Assembly: GCA_028697715.1 (NCBI GenBank)
Contig: JAQVDS010000001.1
Span: 1 to 64,000, forward strand
Length of the DNA: 64,000 bases
Direction of reading: 5' to 3'
Source: Acidithiobacillus sp.
GTDB lineage: Bacteria > Pseudomonadota > Gammaproteobacteria > Acidithiobacillales > Acidithiobacillaceae
Shown here piece after piece: positions 22,441 through 32,568 of the stretch (the first letter of the stretch is position 1; every line of letters starts with the position of its first letter). The notes beneath the pieces are model-generated. The model was not told where the DNA came from. It worked only from the letters and a program-made list of their open reading frames with translations, and did not search any database. Both the position numbers and the translations under genes were made by a program.

Positions 22441-22525
22441 TGGTGCCGAAGACCGGACTCGAACCGGTATGGCTTGCGCCGCCGCCCCCTCAAGACGGTG
22501 TGTCTACCAATTTCACCACTTCGGC
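22441..22525 (-). tRNA. tRNA-Leu (anticodon GAG)
   Basis: An 85-base class II tRNA on the minus strand with acceptor arms GCCGAAG/CTTCGGC, discriminator A, encoded CCA and a long variable arm. The anticodon stem CCGTC/GGCGG (one G-T pair) encloses TTGAGGG, giving anticodon GAG. It follows secG, as leuU does in E. coli. Confidence 0.96.
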
Positions 22526-22562
22526 AAGTGAATCAAAACTTTCTCATGCCCCGCCCAGGACG

Positions 22563-22976
22563 TCAAGGCTTAGCTGGAGAGGAATTCCCGGTGGCCACGC
22601 TCTTTTCGGACACAGCGGATTTTGCCGAGGCGGAAACCGGGCTCTCGCTGCTCGTTACGGACGCAGTAGGCGCCGTTGCCGGCGCGGCAGCAGAGGGCGC
22701 TGCAGTCGAGCTTGGCAGCGCAATACCCGCCCCCATCTGATGTGCCTCATGCTCCGACAAATAGGCCAACGCCAGACTGTTGAGAAAGAAAATCGCGGCA
22801 AGAATTGCGGTGACATGACTGAGAAAATTGCCCGCCCCCGCAGCGCCAAAAACGGTCTGTGAACCGCCACCGCCAAAGACTGCGCCAATATCCGCGCCTT
22901 GTCCTTTCTGAATCAGCACCAGACCTACCAGCACGACACAGATCAGTACCTGAAAAATCAATAACACCGTATACAT
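22563..22976 (-). CDS. secG: Preprotein translocase subunit SecG
   Basis: The 137-residue protein has two transmembrane helices (about 1-20 and 52-72) with the SecG loop LIQKGQGADIGAVFGGGGSQTVFG between them, then a low-complexity tail rich in Ala, Ser, Thr and Pro. It assists the SecYE channel in export. ATG at 22976 is used; a TTG two codons earlier, overlapping the tpiA stop, is possible. Followed by tRNA-Leu 37 bases downstream. Confidence 0.93.
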   Translation of the reverse strand: MYTVLLIFQVLICVVLVGLVLIQKGQGADIGAVFGGGGSQTVFGAAGAGNFLSHVTAILAAIFFLNSLALAYLSEHEAHQMGAGIALPSSTAAPSAAAPATAPTASVTSSESPVSASAKSAVSEKSVATGNSSPAKP

Positions 22977-22978
22977 GC

Positions 22979-23752
22979 TCAAATACCTCGGGCTACCGCA
23001 TGGGCGGCCTGACAGATCTGCAAAAACTCGACTGCCTGCAATGAGGCTCCACCGACCAGACCGCCGTCAATATCCGGCTGGGAAAATAGGACCTGGGCGT
23101 TGCCGGCCTTGACACTACCTCCGTAGAGGATGAGGATTTTGCGGGCGATATCGGGATTCTTTGCAGCGACCAGGCCACGCACAAAAGCATGCACTTCCTG
23201 CGCCTGCTCCGGGCTGGCCGTCTTGCCGGTGCCGATGGCCCAGACTGGCTCATATGCAAGGACCATATTGGCCTGCTGTCCGCTACTGCCCAAGGCCGGG
23301 AGAACGGCCTCTACCTGACGCCGCAACACCTCTTCCGTTTGGCCCTGCACCCTTTCCTGCTCGCTTTCACCGATGCAGACCATGGGAATCAGACCAGACA
23401 GGAGGGCGGCCTTCACTTTTTTCAGGACGATTTCATCCGACTCCTGAAAAATCTGACGGCGCTCCGAGTGTCCAACCAGAACATAACGACAGCCATGATC
23501 GCGCAGCATCGGTCCCGAGATCTCACCGGTATAGGCACCGTGCGCTTCCCAAAAGAGATTTTGTCCGCCCCAACGTAAGGAACTGCCCTTGGCCAGCTGA
23601 TGCACCGTCGGCAATAGCGTGAAGGGCGGAAATACCACAACCTCCGGCGAGGCTGGCGCCAGACCCGCATCGAGAATGGCTTGGGTGAGGTGCTCAGCAT
23701 CCGCATTCAAGCCATTCATCTTCCAATTGCCCGCTACAATGATCGACCGCAC
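22979..23752 (-). CDS. tpiA: Triosephosphate isomerase
   Basis: It interconverts dihydroxyacetone phosphate and glyceraldehyde 3-phosphate. IIVAGNWKMNG (substrate lysine), VLVGHSERR (catalytic His) and AYEPVWAIGTGKTASPEQA (catalytic Glu and loop 6) are all present. GTG at 23752 was preferred as start because GAGGAAGG lies about 6 bases upstream and the resulting 257-residue protein begins VRSIIVAGNWKMN like its family; ATG codons at 23779, 23776 or 23767 are alternatives. A good promoter lies just upstream. Confidence 0.93.
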   Translation of the reverse strand: MRSIIVAGNWKMNGLNADAEHLTQAILDAGLAPASPEVVVFPPFTLLPTVHQLAKGSSLRWGGQNLFWEAHGAYTGEISGPMLRDHGCRYVLVGHSERRQIFQESDEIVLKKVKAALLSGLIPMVCIGESEQERVQGQTEEVLRRQVEAVLPALGSSGQQANMVLAYEPVWAIGTGKTASPEQAQEVHAFVRGLVAAKNPDIARKILILYGGSVKAGNAQVLFSQPDIDGGLVGGASLQAVEFLQICQAAHAVARGI

Positions 23753-23796
23753 GTCGCCCTTCCTCATATTTGTCATCAATTGCTAATAGAACGCGA

Positions 23797-23825
23797 AGTT
23801 TAAAGAGTACGCTGACGAGGGTCAA
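23797..23825 (-). promoter_or_regulatory. Sigma70-like promoter for tpiA-secG-tRNA-Leu
   Basis: On the minus strand TTGACC (23825-23820) and TAAACT (23802-23797) are separated by exactly 17 bases, placing a start site about 40 bases before the tpiA GTG codon. Confidence 0.6.
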
Positions 23826-23844
23826 TTTACCCTGTTCGCGCGCT

Positions 23845-25197
23845 CTAGACTGCCACAGATTCGGTCACACCGGCGGCCACTTGCGCCCGCAACTCCTCAG
23901 CGACCTTTTGCGCCAGCCCACATTCGACCGCCTCTACCATGATACGCAGCAGTGGTTCGGTACCCGAAGCACGCACCAGAAGTCGTCCGCGTCCGGCGAG
24001 CTGTGCCTCCGCTGCCTGCAACAGTTGCTGCACATCGGAGCGCTCCAAGTGCTGGCGCGCGTCTGGCAGGCGCAAATTGAGCAAAACCTGCGGATATAGT
24101 TTCAGGCCATCGGCCAGCTCATGCAGACTCCTGCCTTTCTGCTGCAAAAAGGCAAGCACCTGCAACGCCGCAAGAATGGCATCGCCCGTAGTATTTGCTG
24201 GAGTGATGAGGTGACCGGAATTCTCCCCACCCAAGGGATAGCCCAGACGGCGCATGGTCTCCAGTACATAACGGTCTCCCACAGCGCTGCGCACGAAAGG
24301 CACTCCCTGCTCTGTCAGCGCCTTTTCCAGGGCGAGATTGCTCATCACCGTACCGACGACCCCGGGTAAGCTCCCCCGCTCCCGGAAGGCCTGCGCCAGC
24401 AGCCACAGGACGGCATCGCCATCCCAGGTATTACCTCGCGCATCCACGAGCAGGACGCGATCGCCATCGCCATCCAGGGCGATCCCCAGATCAGCCTGTC
24501 GCTCTCGCACTGCAGCAATGAGTGCCTGCGGTGCTGTCGAACCAACCCCATCATTGATATTGACACCGTTGGGTCGCACTCCGATGCTCTCCACCTGCGC
24601 ACCCAGCTCGCTGAACACCATGGGCGCGACCTTATAGCCGGCGCCATGGGCGGCATCGACAATGATTCGCACGCCGCGCAGATCGGCCGACGCCGGAAAG
24701 GTCGTCTTGCAGTATTCGACATAGCGACCAGCGGCATCCTCCACGCGGCGTGCCTTCCCCAAAGAGTCTGCAGCAGCACAGCGCATGGGTCCTTCCAGCT
24801 CGGCCTCAATGGCTTCCTCCACCGCATCCGGGAGTTTGTAGCCATCGCCAGAGAAAAACTTGATGCCGTTATCTTCGTAGGGGTTGTGCGAGGCGCTGAT
24901 GACGATGCCGGCATGGGCCCGCAGGGTACGCGTCAGGTAAGCGATGGCGGGCGTCGGCAGCGGGCCAACCAACAATACATCGACGCCTGCCGCTGCCAGC
25001 CCGGATTCCAGGGCCGATTCGAGGAGGTAGCCAGAAAGGCGAGTATCTTTGCCAATCAGCACCTGCGGCCTGCCGGATACCCCCCTGGTGAGCACCCTAC
25101 CCGCAGCCCAGCCGAGCTGCAAGATCCAATCCGCACGCATGGGCATTTCTCCTACCCGACCGCGCACACCGTCGGTTCCAAAAAATTTTCTGGCCAT
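23845..25197 (-). CDS. glmM: Phosphoglucosamine mutase
   Basis: The 450-residue enzyme turns glucosamine 6-phosphate into glucosamine 1-phosphate for UDP-GlcNAc and so for peptidoglycan and LPS. It starts MARKFFGTDGVRGRVGEMPM, carries the phosphoserine loop VISASHNPYEDNGIKFF (Ser about 102), metal site DGDGDRVLLVD, sugar loop GGENSGHLI, and C-terminal phosphate site LVRASGTEPLLRIM. ATG at 25197 was chosen from the family start; the longer frame lies inside folP. Confidence 0.97.
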   Translation of the reverse strand: MARKFFGTDGVRGRVGEMPMRADWILQLGWAAGRVLTRGVSGRPQVLIGKDTRLSGYLLESALESGLAAAGVDVLLVGPLPTPAIAYLTRTLRAHAGIVISASHNPYEDNGIKFFSGDGYKLPDAVEEAIEAELEGPMRCAAADSLGKARRVEDAAGRYVEYCKTTFPASADLRGVRIIVDAAHGAGYKVAPMVFSELGAQVESIGVRPNGVNINDGVGSTAPQALIAAVRERQADLGIALDGDGDRVLLVDARGNTWDGDAVLWLLAQAFRERGSLPGVVGTVMSNLALEKALTEQGVPFVRSAVGDRYVLETMRRLGYPLGGENSGHLITPANTTGDAILAALQVLAFLQQKGRSLHELADGLKLYPQVLLNLRLPDARQHLERSDVQQLLQAAEAQLAGRGRLLVRASGTEPLLRIMVEAVECGLAQKVAEELRAQVAAGVTESVAV

Positions 25198-25204
25198 ATT
25201 CGTT

Positions 25205-26050
25205 TTATCCTGTCGCTTCCATCGCTTCCCAAATGTTGAGTGCCTGCCGCGTAACGGCAACATCGTGCACCCGATAGATCGCACTACGGCACCGTTGTCG
25301 GGTCCAGAGGAGGGCCGCCACACTCGCTATCACACGCTCACTGGGGTTTTCCACGCCGGCAACCTGCCCCAAAAATCTTTTGCGCGACAGCCCGAGCAGA
25401 ATGGGGTGCCCAAGCGTCGCCAAGCGGTCGAGGTGCCGCAGCAGGCGAAGATTGTCAGCCTGTTCCTTGGCAAAACCAATGCCCGGATCGAGCAGGATGG
25501 ATTCCGCAGGGATACCCGCCTGCAGGCACGCATCACGCCGCTGGGCAAGATAGTCATGTACCTCGGTAAGCACATTTTCGTAGGCGGTGAGGGTCTGCAT
25601 GGTTGCCGGGGTTCCACGCATATGCATCAGACAAACATCAAGCCCTAGTTCTGCCACCGTCGCCAGCGCATTGGGATCAAAACTCAGGGCGCTGACATCG
25701 TTGATGAGGCTAGCTCCGTACGCATGGGCGGCACGCATCACCGCTGCCTTACGGGTATCCACAGAAATGGGTAGGGGAATCTCGGCGCGGATCGCCTCCA
25801 AGGCGGGCAGGAGGCGTTCGAGTTCCTCCTCTACCGAAACTTCCATCGCTCCCGGCCGCGTCGACTCCGCACCGAGATCAAGGATGTCCGCCCCCTCCGC
25901 CCACAAACGACGTGCATGGGCCAAGGCCGCAGTCACCGAGACATAGCGACCACCATCAGAAAAAGAGTCCGGGGTAAGGTTGATGATCCCCATGATACAA
26001 GAACGCCCCTGCAGCCAGGGGCGTCTTTGCTGCGGCACAGCAGAACTCAA
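25205..26050 (-). CDS. folP: Dihydropteroate synthase
   Basis: The 281-residue TIM-barrel enzyme condenses p-aminobenzoate with dihydropterin pyrophosphate in folate synthesis. [17 protein letters not shown] (pterin/pyrophosphate loop), [11 protein letters not shown] (loop 2), and LSRKRFLG match the family. The start is uncertain: TTG at 26050 overlaps the ftsH stop and GTG at 26038 also lies in frame; no ATG is available upstream of the domain. ftsH-folP-glmM is a standard gammaproteobacterial operon. Confidence 0.94.
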   Translation of the reverse strand: MSSAVPQQRRPWLQGRSCIMGIINLTPDSFSDGGRYVSVTAALAHARRLWAEGADILDLGAESTRPGAMEVSVEEELERLLPALEAIRAEIPLPISVDTRKAAVMRAAHAYGASLINDVSALSFDPNALATVAELGLDVCLMHMRGTPATMQTLTAYENVLTEVHDYLAQRRDACLQAGIPAESILLDPGIGFAKEQADNLRLLRHLDRLATLGHPILLGLSRKRFLGQVAGVENPSERVIASVAALLWTRQRCRSAIYRVHDVAVTRQALNIWEAMEATG

Positions 26051-27969
26051 ACGGGGTGTTCCCCCGGGTTAAGCTTGGGCAGATTGTTGGGAACCTGCTC
26101 AGAATTGCCGACGCCGCTGTTACCACTGACCGCTGGTGTGCCGGGGTTGTTGTCCTGCGGCGGACGCGGATCGTGTCCAGCCATAATGTCGTTGACCTGG
26201 CCGGCATCCAAGGTCTCGAACTTGAGCAACGCCTGGGCCATACGCTCGACAATGTCGCGGTTGTCTTCGATGAGCTTGCGCGCCACCTGGTAACGTTCCT
26301 GAATGATCCCCCGCACCTCCTCGTCCACCGTCTGCGCGGTACGCTCGGAAACGTTACTGTGCTTGCTGATCTCTCGTCCGAGGAACATCTCTTCCTCTTT
26401 CTCGCCAATCACCATGGGTCCGATGGTGGACATGCCCCACTGCGTGACCATCTTGCGCGCGAGATCCGTGGCTCGCTCGATGTCATTGCCCGCGCCGGTG
26501 GTCATCTGGTTGAGAAATACCTCTTCCGCAATCCGCCCACCCATAAGGATAGAGATATTGTTCAGGATCTCCTGGCGCTCATAGTTGAAGCGATCCTCGG
26601 TCGGCAGCTGCATGGTCAAGCCCAGAGCACGGCCGCGCGGGATGATGGTGACTTTATGCACTGGATCAGTGCCCGGCAGCAACTTGGCAACCACCGCATG
26701 CCCAGACTCATGGTAGGCTGTGGTCTCCCGCTGCTTGTCACTCATCACTACCGACTTGCGCTCGGCGCCCATCATCACTTTGTCTTTAGCGTCCTCGAAG
26801 TCGTGCATATCGACCAGCCGCTTACTCTTGCGCGCCGCCATGAGGGCTGCCTCGTTAACGAGGTTGGCAAGGTCTGCACCCGAAAAGCCCGGGGTGCCAC
26901 GCGCGATGATCTTGGCGTCTACGTCTGGCGCCAAAGGCACCTTACGCATATGCACTTGCAAAATCTGCTCGCGACCGCGAATGTCTGGAAGCGGAACCGT
27001 TACCTGCCGGTCAAAACGGCCAGGACGCAATAAAGCAGGATCGAGCACGTCCGGACGGTTGGTAGCGGCGATGACGATGATCCCTTCCGTACCCTCGAAA
27101 CCATCCATTTCCACCAACATCTGGTTGAGAGTCTGCTCGCGCTCATCGTTGCCACCGCCGAGACCAGCTCCGCGCTGGCGACCAACGGCATCGATCTCGT
27201 CGATGAAGATGATACAGGGAGCGTGCTTTTTCGCCTGCTCAAACATATCACGTACGCGCGAGGCACCCACTCCGACAAACATCTCGACGAAATCCGATCC
27301 AGAGATCGAGAAGAAGGGGACCTTGGCCTCGCCGGCAATAGCGCGCGCGAGGAGGGTTTTGCCCGAACCAGGCGAACCCATGAGTAGCACACCTTTGGGA
27401 ATACGGCCACCGAGACGCTGGAACTTGGAGGGATCCCGCAGAAAGTCGACGATTTCGGCCACTTCTTCCTTGGCCTCCTCTACACCGGCAACATCGGCAA
27501 AGGTGATCTTATTGTTTTCCTCACTGAGCATGCGCGCCCGGCTACGACCAAAGCTCATGGCGCCCCGACCACCAGCACCGCCACCACCCATCTGGCGCAT
27601 GAAGAAGATCCACACACCGATGAGCAACAGCATCGGGAACCAGTTGATCAGCAAAGCCAACAGCAACGACTGGCCTTGCGGCGGCTTGACCGAGATCTTG
27701 ACTCCGGCGGCCAGCAACTGCGGTACCAACTGATTATCGTTGGGCGGGGTGTAGACACTAAATTGCTGCCCGGAACTGAGCGTACCGGTCAGATGGTTGC
27801 CATCCATCGTGACATCGGCGACCTGCCCCTGCTTGACGCTGTTGACAAAAGTCGAGAAGTTCATTGCCTGAGTCGGCGTCGAACTCGACGAATTGAGATT
27901 CTGGAAAACGAAGATGAGGATGACCCCAATCGCCACCCACAAGAGTACATTCTTGAAAACGTTATTCAT
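26047..27969 (-). CDS. ftsH: ATP-dependent zinc metalloprotease FtsH
   Basis: The 640-residue inner-membrane AAA protease degrades misfolded membrane and regulatory proteins. It has two transmembrane helices (about 5-23 and 98-118) around a periplasmic domain, Walker [14 protein letters not shown], Walker [17 protein letters not shown], the second region of homology ending RPGRFDRQV, and the zinc motif HESGHAVV. The tail is low complexity. A strong promoter lies 58 bases upstream. Confidence 0.98.
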   Translation of the reverse strand: MNNVFKNVLLWVAIGVILIFVFQNLNSSSSTPTQAMNFSTFVNSVKQGQVADVTMDGNHLTGTLSSGQQFSVYTPPNDNQLVPQLLAAGVKISVKPPQGQSLLLALLINWFPMLLLIGVWIFFMRQMGGGGAGGRGAMSFGRSRARMLSEENNKITFADVAGVEEAKEEVAEIVDFLRDPSKFQRLGGRIPKGVLLMGSPGSGKTLLARAIAGEAKVPFFSISGSDFVEMFVGVGASRVRDMFEQAKKHAPCIIFIDEIDAVGRQRGAGLGGGNDEREQTLNQMLVEMDGFEGTEGIIVIAATNRPDVLDPALLRPGRFDRQVTVPLPDIRGREQILQVHMRKVPLAPDVDAKIIARGTPGFSGADLANLVNEAALMAARKSKRLVDMHDFEDAKDKVMMGAERKSVVMSDKQRETTAYHESGHAVVAKLLPGTDPVHKVTIIPRGRALGLTMQLPTEDRFNYERQEILNNISILMGGRIAEEVFLNQMTTGAGNDIERATDLARKMVTQWGMSTIGPMVIGEKEEEMFLGREISKHSNVSERTAQTVDEEVRGIIQERYQVARKLIEDNRDIVERMAQALLKFETLDAGQVNDIMAGHDPRPPQDNNPGTPAVSGNSGVGNSEQVPNNLPKLNPGEHPV

Positions 27970-28026
27970 TCCCTCACCTCCCCCATCGGGAGTTTAGATT
28001 GGGCGCAAAATTCCCCAATATTTTCG

Positions 28027-28055
28027 ATATTAGACCTCTGCCGAAAAACTGACAA
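28027..28055 (-). promoter_or_regulatory. Sigma70-like promoter for ftsH-folP-glmM
   Basis: On the minus strand TTGTCA (28055-28050) and TAATAT (28032-28027) are spaced by 17 bases. This is the best promoter-like element between tldD and ftsH; the leader would be about 50 bases. No heat-shock sigma32 pattern was recognised. Confidence 0.65.
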
Positions 28056-28085
28056 GCGCACCTCGCGCATGGCATAGAAGTAGTA

Positions 28086-29528
28086 TCATTGCGTTCCACC
28101 AACCGTGAGGTCACGTATCTTCAGCGTTGGCTGACCGACTCCCACCGGGACGCTCTGTCCGTCTTTCCCACAGGTCCCCACCCCTGGATCTAGCTGGAGG
28201 TCGTTACCGATCATTTCAACCCGCGTGAGCACATCCGGCCCGTTCCCGATCAAGGTCGCCCCTTTAACTGGACGCGTGATGCGGCCATTCTCGATCAGAT
28301 ACGCTTCCGAGGCCGAGAACACGAACTTGCCGCTGGTGATGTCGACCTGCCCACCGCCGAAGTTCACGGCATACAGCCCCTTCTTGACACTGGCGATGAT
28401 TTCCTGCGGATCGTGCTGACCATTGCGCATGTAGGTATTGGTCATGCGCGGCATAGGCAGATGCGCATAGGATTCGCGCCGACCGTTACCGGTAGGGGCC
28501 ACCCCCATGAGCCGGGCATTCAGACTGTCCTGCAGGTACCCGCGCAAAATCCCATCTTCGATCAGCACCGTACATTGGGTAGGGTGCCCCTCATCATCGA
28601 GGTTGAGACTGCCTCGCCGTCTAGCCAGGGTACCATCATCCACCACCGTGACGCCGGGCGCCGCTACCCGCTGCCCAACGCGGCCAGAGAAAGCGCTGGT
28701 ACCCTTGCGGTTGAAATCCCCCTCCAGACCATGACCGATGGCCTCGTGCAGTAGAATACCCGGCCAACCAGGCCCGAGGACGACTTCCATACCGCCGGCC
28801 GGAGCGGCCTCCGCCTCGAGGTTGACCAGCGCCTGCCGTACCGCCTCGCGGGCGTATCCTTCCGCGACATCACCCTCGAGAAATTCGCGGTAGTCATGAC
28901 GCCCACCACCGCCAGCACTTCCCTGCTCTCGCCGACCATTCTGCTCGGCGATCACCGTGACATTCAAACGCACCAACGGGCGTAAATCAGCGGCCAGACT
29001 GCCATCCAGGCGCGCCACCAATACCACCTCGTAGCGCGCGGCAAGACTGGCCATTACCTGCACCACACGCGCGTCGGCTGCCCGTGCAGCCGCTTCCAGT
29101 CGCTCGAGAAGGGAGATTTTTTCGCGATTCTCGATACTCGCCAGAGGATCGACGTTTGGATACAAATCCAGACCGCTACGGGAGCGCCACTGCAGAGCCC
29201 GCTGCTCGCCCGGGTGATGAACGATGCTGCGTGCCGCCTCCGCTGCTCCCAGCAGAGCCTCCACCGCAATTTCATCGGAGTAGGCCAGACCCTGGCGTTC
29301 TCCCTGGATGGCACGCACCCCCACTCCTTGATGAATGCTGTGACTGCCCGATTTAACCACCCCTTCTTCCAGACTGAAAGCCTCGCTACGGCTGTATTGA
29401 AAGTACAGATCCGCATCGTCAAGGGCGCGGCGGCGCAACTGCGCAAAGGTGCGCTCCAGTGCCGTCTCGTCGATTCCTGCGGGCTGCAGCAAATTTTCCC
29501 GGGCGAGATCGAGGGCGTTATCCGTCAT
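28086..29528 (-). CDS. tldD: Metalloprotease TldD
   Basis: The 480-residue protein matches E. coli TldD in length. The zinc motif [11 protein letters not shown] and the following [30 protein letters not shown] block are family hallmarks. TldD works with TldE/PmbA as a heterodimeric peptidase that trims unfolded peptides, including modified peptide precursors. ATG at 29528 was chosen because the family begins here and the upstream extension lies in AT-rich intergenic DNA. No tldE/pmbA partner is in the window. Confidence 0.95.
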   Translation of the reverse strand: MTDNALDLARENLLQPAGIDETALERTFAQLRRRALDDADLYFQYSRSEAFSLEEGVVKSGSHSIHQGVGVRAIQGERQGLAYSDEIAVEALLGAAEAARSIVHHPGEQRALQWRSRSGLDLYPNVDPLASIENREKISLLERLEAAARAADARVVQVMASLAARYEVVLVARLDGSLAADLRPLVRLNVTVIAEQNGRREQGSAGGGGRHDYREFLEGDVAEGYAREAVRQALVNLEAEAAPAGGMEVVLGPGWPGILLHEAIGHGLEGDFNRKGTSAFSGRVGQRVAAPGVTVVDDGTLARRRGSLNLDDEGHPTQCTVLIEDGILRGYLQDSLNARLMGVAPTGNGRRESYAHLPMPRMTNTYMRNGQHDPQEIIASVKKGLYAVNFGGGQVDITSGKFVFSASEAYLIENGRITRPVKGATLIGNGPDVLTRVEMIGNDLQLDPGVGTCGKDGQSVPVGVGQPTLKIRDLTVGGTQ

Positions 29529-29642
29529 GACGTGCTTCTCCGACTGAATATTCCAAAAGAGTATGCGCCGGCCAGCGATATAGAACAAGTCTAAATTTTT
29601 TATGTAATTTCTGCACTGCCAATCCCCAGGTCATCCACAGCT

Positions 29643-29668
29643 TGTCAACACTATATATAGTGTTGACA
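29643..29668. repeat. Perfect 26-bp palindrome in tldD-nrdA intergenic region
   Basis: Bases 29643-29668 form a perfect inverted repeat with centre between 29655 and 29656; its half-site is TGTCAACACTATA. It contains an NrdR box at the centre and TTGACA at both ends, on opposite strands. Confidence 0.9.
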
Positions 29669-29696
29669 ATGGCGCTGAGATAACTATATTTTGTGC
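29648..29696 (+). promoter_or_regulatory. Two NrdR boxes overlapping the nrdAB promoter
   Basis: Box 1 ACACTATATATAGTGT (29648-29663) is a perfect match to the NrdR consensus and box 2 TAACTATATTTTGTGC (29681-29696) a good one; their centres are 33 bases apart, close to the three-helix-turn spacing known for NrdR repressor sites. The promoter TTGACA (29663-29668), 16-base spacer, TATATT (29685-29690) is covered by both. NrdR with bound ATP/dATP should repress nrdAB. The nrdR gene itself is not in the window. Confidence 0.88.
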
Positions 29697-29715
29697 TATC
29701 ACCAAGGAGGAGCCC

Positions 29716-32544
29716 ATGCCCAGCACTGCCACAGCCGTTGTCCCAGACCTGTCCGATTCCCGTCATCGCGTCATCCGCCGCAATGGAGCGGTGGTGCCCT
29801 TCGATGCCAGCAAGATTCAGGTCGCCATGACCAAAGCCTTCCTCGCGGTGCAAGGCACGGGCGGAGCCGCCAGTGCGCGTGTCCGGGAACAGGTAGCAAA
29901 GCTTACGGAACAGGTGCTCGGCGCACTGGGGCGTCGGCAACCGGGCGGCGGAACCTTCCACATCGAAGATATCCAGGATCAGGTCGAATTGGCGCTGATG
30001 CGTGCCGGGGAACATGAGGTGGCGCGCGCTTACGTTCTCTACCGGGAAGAGCGCGCACGGGAACGCGCTCGGCAGAAACAGCAGGAGCAGGAGCTATGCA
30101 CGGAATTGCAGGTGCGTCAGGCCGATGGCAGCAGCCACCCCCTCGATCGCGAGCGCTTGCGGGCGGTCATCGACGAAGCCTGTGCCGGTTTGGGTACAGC
30201 GGTTTCCCCAGAACTGATCCTGCAATCCACCCTGAAAAATCTCTATGATGGGATCAGTGAGGCTGAACTCTATCAGGCCCCCATCCTTGCCAGTCGCATC
30301 CTGATCGAGCGTGACCCCGCCTATGCCTATGTGTCGGCGCGCCTGCTCCTCGACCGTATCCGTCGCGAAGTGATCGGGCAGCCATGTACCCAGGCGCAGA
30401 TGACAGAGCGCTACAGCGACTATTTTCGCGATTATCTGGCCACGGGCATCGAGCACGAACTGATTGACCCGCGCCTGGCGCAGTTCGATCTCGATCGCAT
30501 TACGGCAGCGCTACGCCCGGAGCGTGACCTGAATTTCCAGTATCTGGGCCTGCAGATCCTCTATGATCGCTATTTCCTGCACCTGCGCGAGCGGCGCATC
30601 GAATTGCCGCAGGCGTTCTGGATGCGCGTCGCAATGGGCCTCGCCATCGAGGAGATCGATCGCGAAGAGCAGGCCATCGCCTTCTATGAGGTGCTTTCTC
30701 AATTCGATTTCGTCAGCTCCACTCCTACCCTATTCAATTCCGGCACGCTACGACCGCAGTTGTCGAGCTGCTTCCTCACCACCGTCGCCGATGATCTCGA
30801 TGGCATCTACGAGTCGATCAAGGACAATGCCCTGCTCTCCAAGTATTCCGGTGGACTCGGCAATGACTGGACACGGGTACGCGCTCTGGGTTCTTACATC
30901 AAGGGCACCAACGGTAAGAGCCAAGGCGTGGTCCCCTTCCTTAAAGTGGTGAATGACACCGCGGTTGCCGTCAATCAGGGCGGCAAGCGCAAGGGTGCCG
31001 TCTGCGCCTATCTCGAAACCTGGCATCTGGACATCGAAGAATTTCTCGAGCTGCGCAAGAACACCGGCGATGATCGGCGCCGTACCCACGATATGAACAC
31101 CGCCAACTGGATCCCCGACCTATTCATGGAACGGGTAGAGGCGGGCGCCGACTGGACGCTCTTCAGTCCCAACGACGTCCCCGAGCTCCATGATCTGACC
31201 GGTGCTGCCTTCCGCGCCCGTTACGAGGAATACGAAGAGCAGGCACTGGCAGGCAAGATCGAGCTCTACAAGCGACTGCCGGCCGTGCAACTGTGGCGCA
31301 AGATGCTGACCATGCTCTTCGAGACCGGTCATCCGTGGATCGCCTTCAAGGACCCCTGCAATTTGCGCAGCCCGCAGCAGCATGCAGGCGTGGTGCACAG
31401 CTCCAATCTCTGTACTGAGATCACCCTGAACACCAGCGACAAGGAAATCGCCGTCTGCAACCTGGGGTCGGTGAATCTTGTCGCGCATCTGCGTCAGCCG
31501 GTGGGGCAGGATCCGCTGGCCCTGCACCCTGACCTGAGCGCGGAGCAGATCCTCGCCGCCATCGATGGCGAAAAGTTGGCGCGCACCATCCGGGTGGCCA
31601 TGCGCATGCTCGACAATGTCATAGACATCAACTACTACGCCCTCGGCAAGGCACGCAATAGTAATCTGCGTCACCGCCCCGTAGGACTGGGTTTGATGGG
31701 TTTCTCCGACGCCCTTCTCGCCCTGCGCATTCCCTATGCCTCGGATGCTGCAGTGCGCTTTGCGGATATCAGCCAGGAACTGATCAGCTATCACGCCATC
31801 GATGCCTCGGCCGATCTCGCCCGCGAGCGCGGCGCCTATCAAAGCTTCCCTGGATCCTTGTGGAGTCAGGGGATACTGCCTATCGACAGCATCGAGATTC
31901 TGGCGCAGAGCCGCAGTCAGGGGGTCGATCTCGACCGCAGCCAGCAGCTCGACTGGTCGGGCCTGCGCGAGAAGGTGCGCGGCGGCATGCGCAACAGCAA
32001 CTGCCTGGCCATTGCCCCGACGGCGACGATCTCCAATATTGTAGGAGTCAGCCAGGGGATTGAGCCGATCTACCAGAACCTCTACGTCAAATCGAACCTT
32101 TCCGGCGAGTTCACCGTGGTCAATCAGTATTTGGTGGAGGATCTCAAGCGCCTGAATCTATGGGATGAGGTGATGGTCAACGATCTCAAGTACTTCGATG
32201 GCTCGGTCGCACCCATCGACCGCATCCCGGCCGCTCTCAAGCCCCTCTATGCCAATGCCTTCGAGACTGATCCCGTCTGGTTGATCGAAGCAGGCGGCAG
32301 GCGGCAGAAGTGGCTGGATCAGTCGCAGAGCCTGAATCTGTATTTCGGTAAGCCCTCGGGCAAGAAGATCGATGATACCTATCGCTTGGCTTGGCGGCGC
32401 GGCATCAAAACGACCTATTACCTGCGTTCCCTGGGCGCCACCGCGGCAGAAAAATCCACGGTGCAGACCGGCACCCTCAATGCGGTGCCCGGCAGCCTCA
32501 AGGCCTGCGCCATTGACGACCCCACCTGCGAGGCCTGCCAGTAA
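29716..32544 (+). CDS. nrdA: Class I ribonucleotide reductase, alpha subunit (two ATP cones)
   Basis: The 942-residue protein reduces ribonucleotides. It has an N-terminal ATP-cone (about 17-112, VIRRNGAVVPFDASKIQVAM to YVLYREER), a second, more divergent cone-like segment (about 125-215, VRQADGSSHPLDRERLRAVI), then the ten-stranded barrel. Catalytic residues are visible in LRPQLSSCFLTTV and HSSNLCTEITLNTSD, and the mobile thiol pair is the C-terminal CEACQ. Two cones recall the Pseudomonas-type NrdA, where dATP binding changes the oligomer. AAGGAGGAG precedes the ATG. It forms an operon with nrdB, 24 bases downstream. Confidence 0.97.
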   Translation: MPSTATAVVPDLSDSRHRVIRRNGAVVPFDASKIQVAMTKAFLAVQGTGGAASARVREQVAKLTEQVLGALGRRQPGGGTFHIEDIQDQVELALMRAGEHEVARAYVLYREERARERARQKQQEQELCTELQVRQADGSSHPLDRERLRAVIDEACAGLGTAVSPELILQSTLKNLYDGISEAELYQAPILASRILIERDPAYAYVSARLLLDRIRREVIGQPCTQAQMTERYSDYFRDYLATGIEHELIDPRLAQFDLDRITAALRPERDLNFQYLGLQILYDRYFLHLRERRIELPQAFWMRVAMGLAIEEIDREEQAIAFYEVLSQFDFVSSTPTLFNSGTLRPQLSSCFLTTVADDLDGIYESIKDNALLSKYSGGLGNDWTRVRALGSYIKGTNGKSQGVVPFLKVVNDTAVAVNQGGKRKGAVCAYLETWHLDIEEFLELRKNTGDDRRRTHDMNTANWIPDLFMERVEAGADWTLFSPNDVPELHDLTGAAFRARYEEYEEQALAGKIELYKRLPAVQLWRKMLTMLFETGHPWIAFKDPCNLRSPQQHAGVVHSSNLCTEITLNTSDKEIAVCNLGSVNLVAHLRQPVGQDPLALHPDLSAEQILAAIDGEKLARTIRVAMRMLDNVIDINYYALGKARNSNLRHRPVGLGLMGFSDALLALRIPYASDAAVRFADISQELISYHAIDASADLARERGAYQSFPGSLWSQGILPIDSIEILAQSRSQGVDLDRSQQLDWSGLREKVRGGMRNSNCLAIAPTATISNIVGVSQGIEPIYQNLYVKSNLSGEFTVVNQYLVEDLKRLNLWDEVMVNDLKYFDGSVAPIDRIPAALKPLYANAFETDPVWLIEAGGRRQKWLDQSQSLNLYFGKPSGKKIDDTYRLAWRRGIKTTYYLRSLGATAAEKSTVQTGTLNAVPGSLKACAIDDPTCEACQ

Positions 32545-32568
32545 GGCGGCCGAAAACTGGAGAAACCG

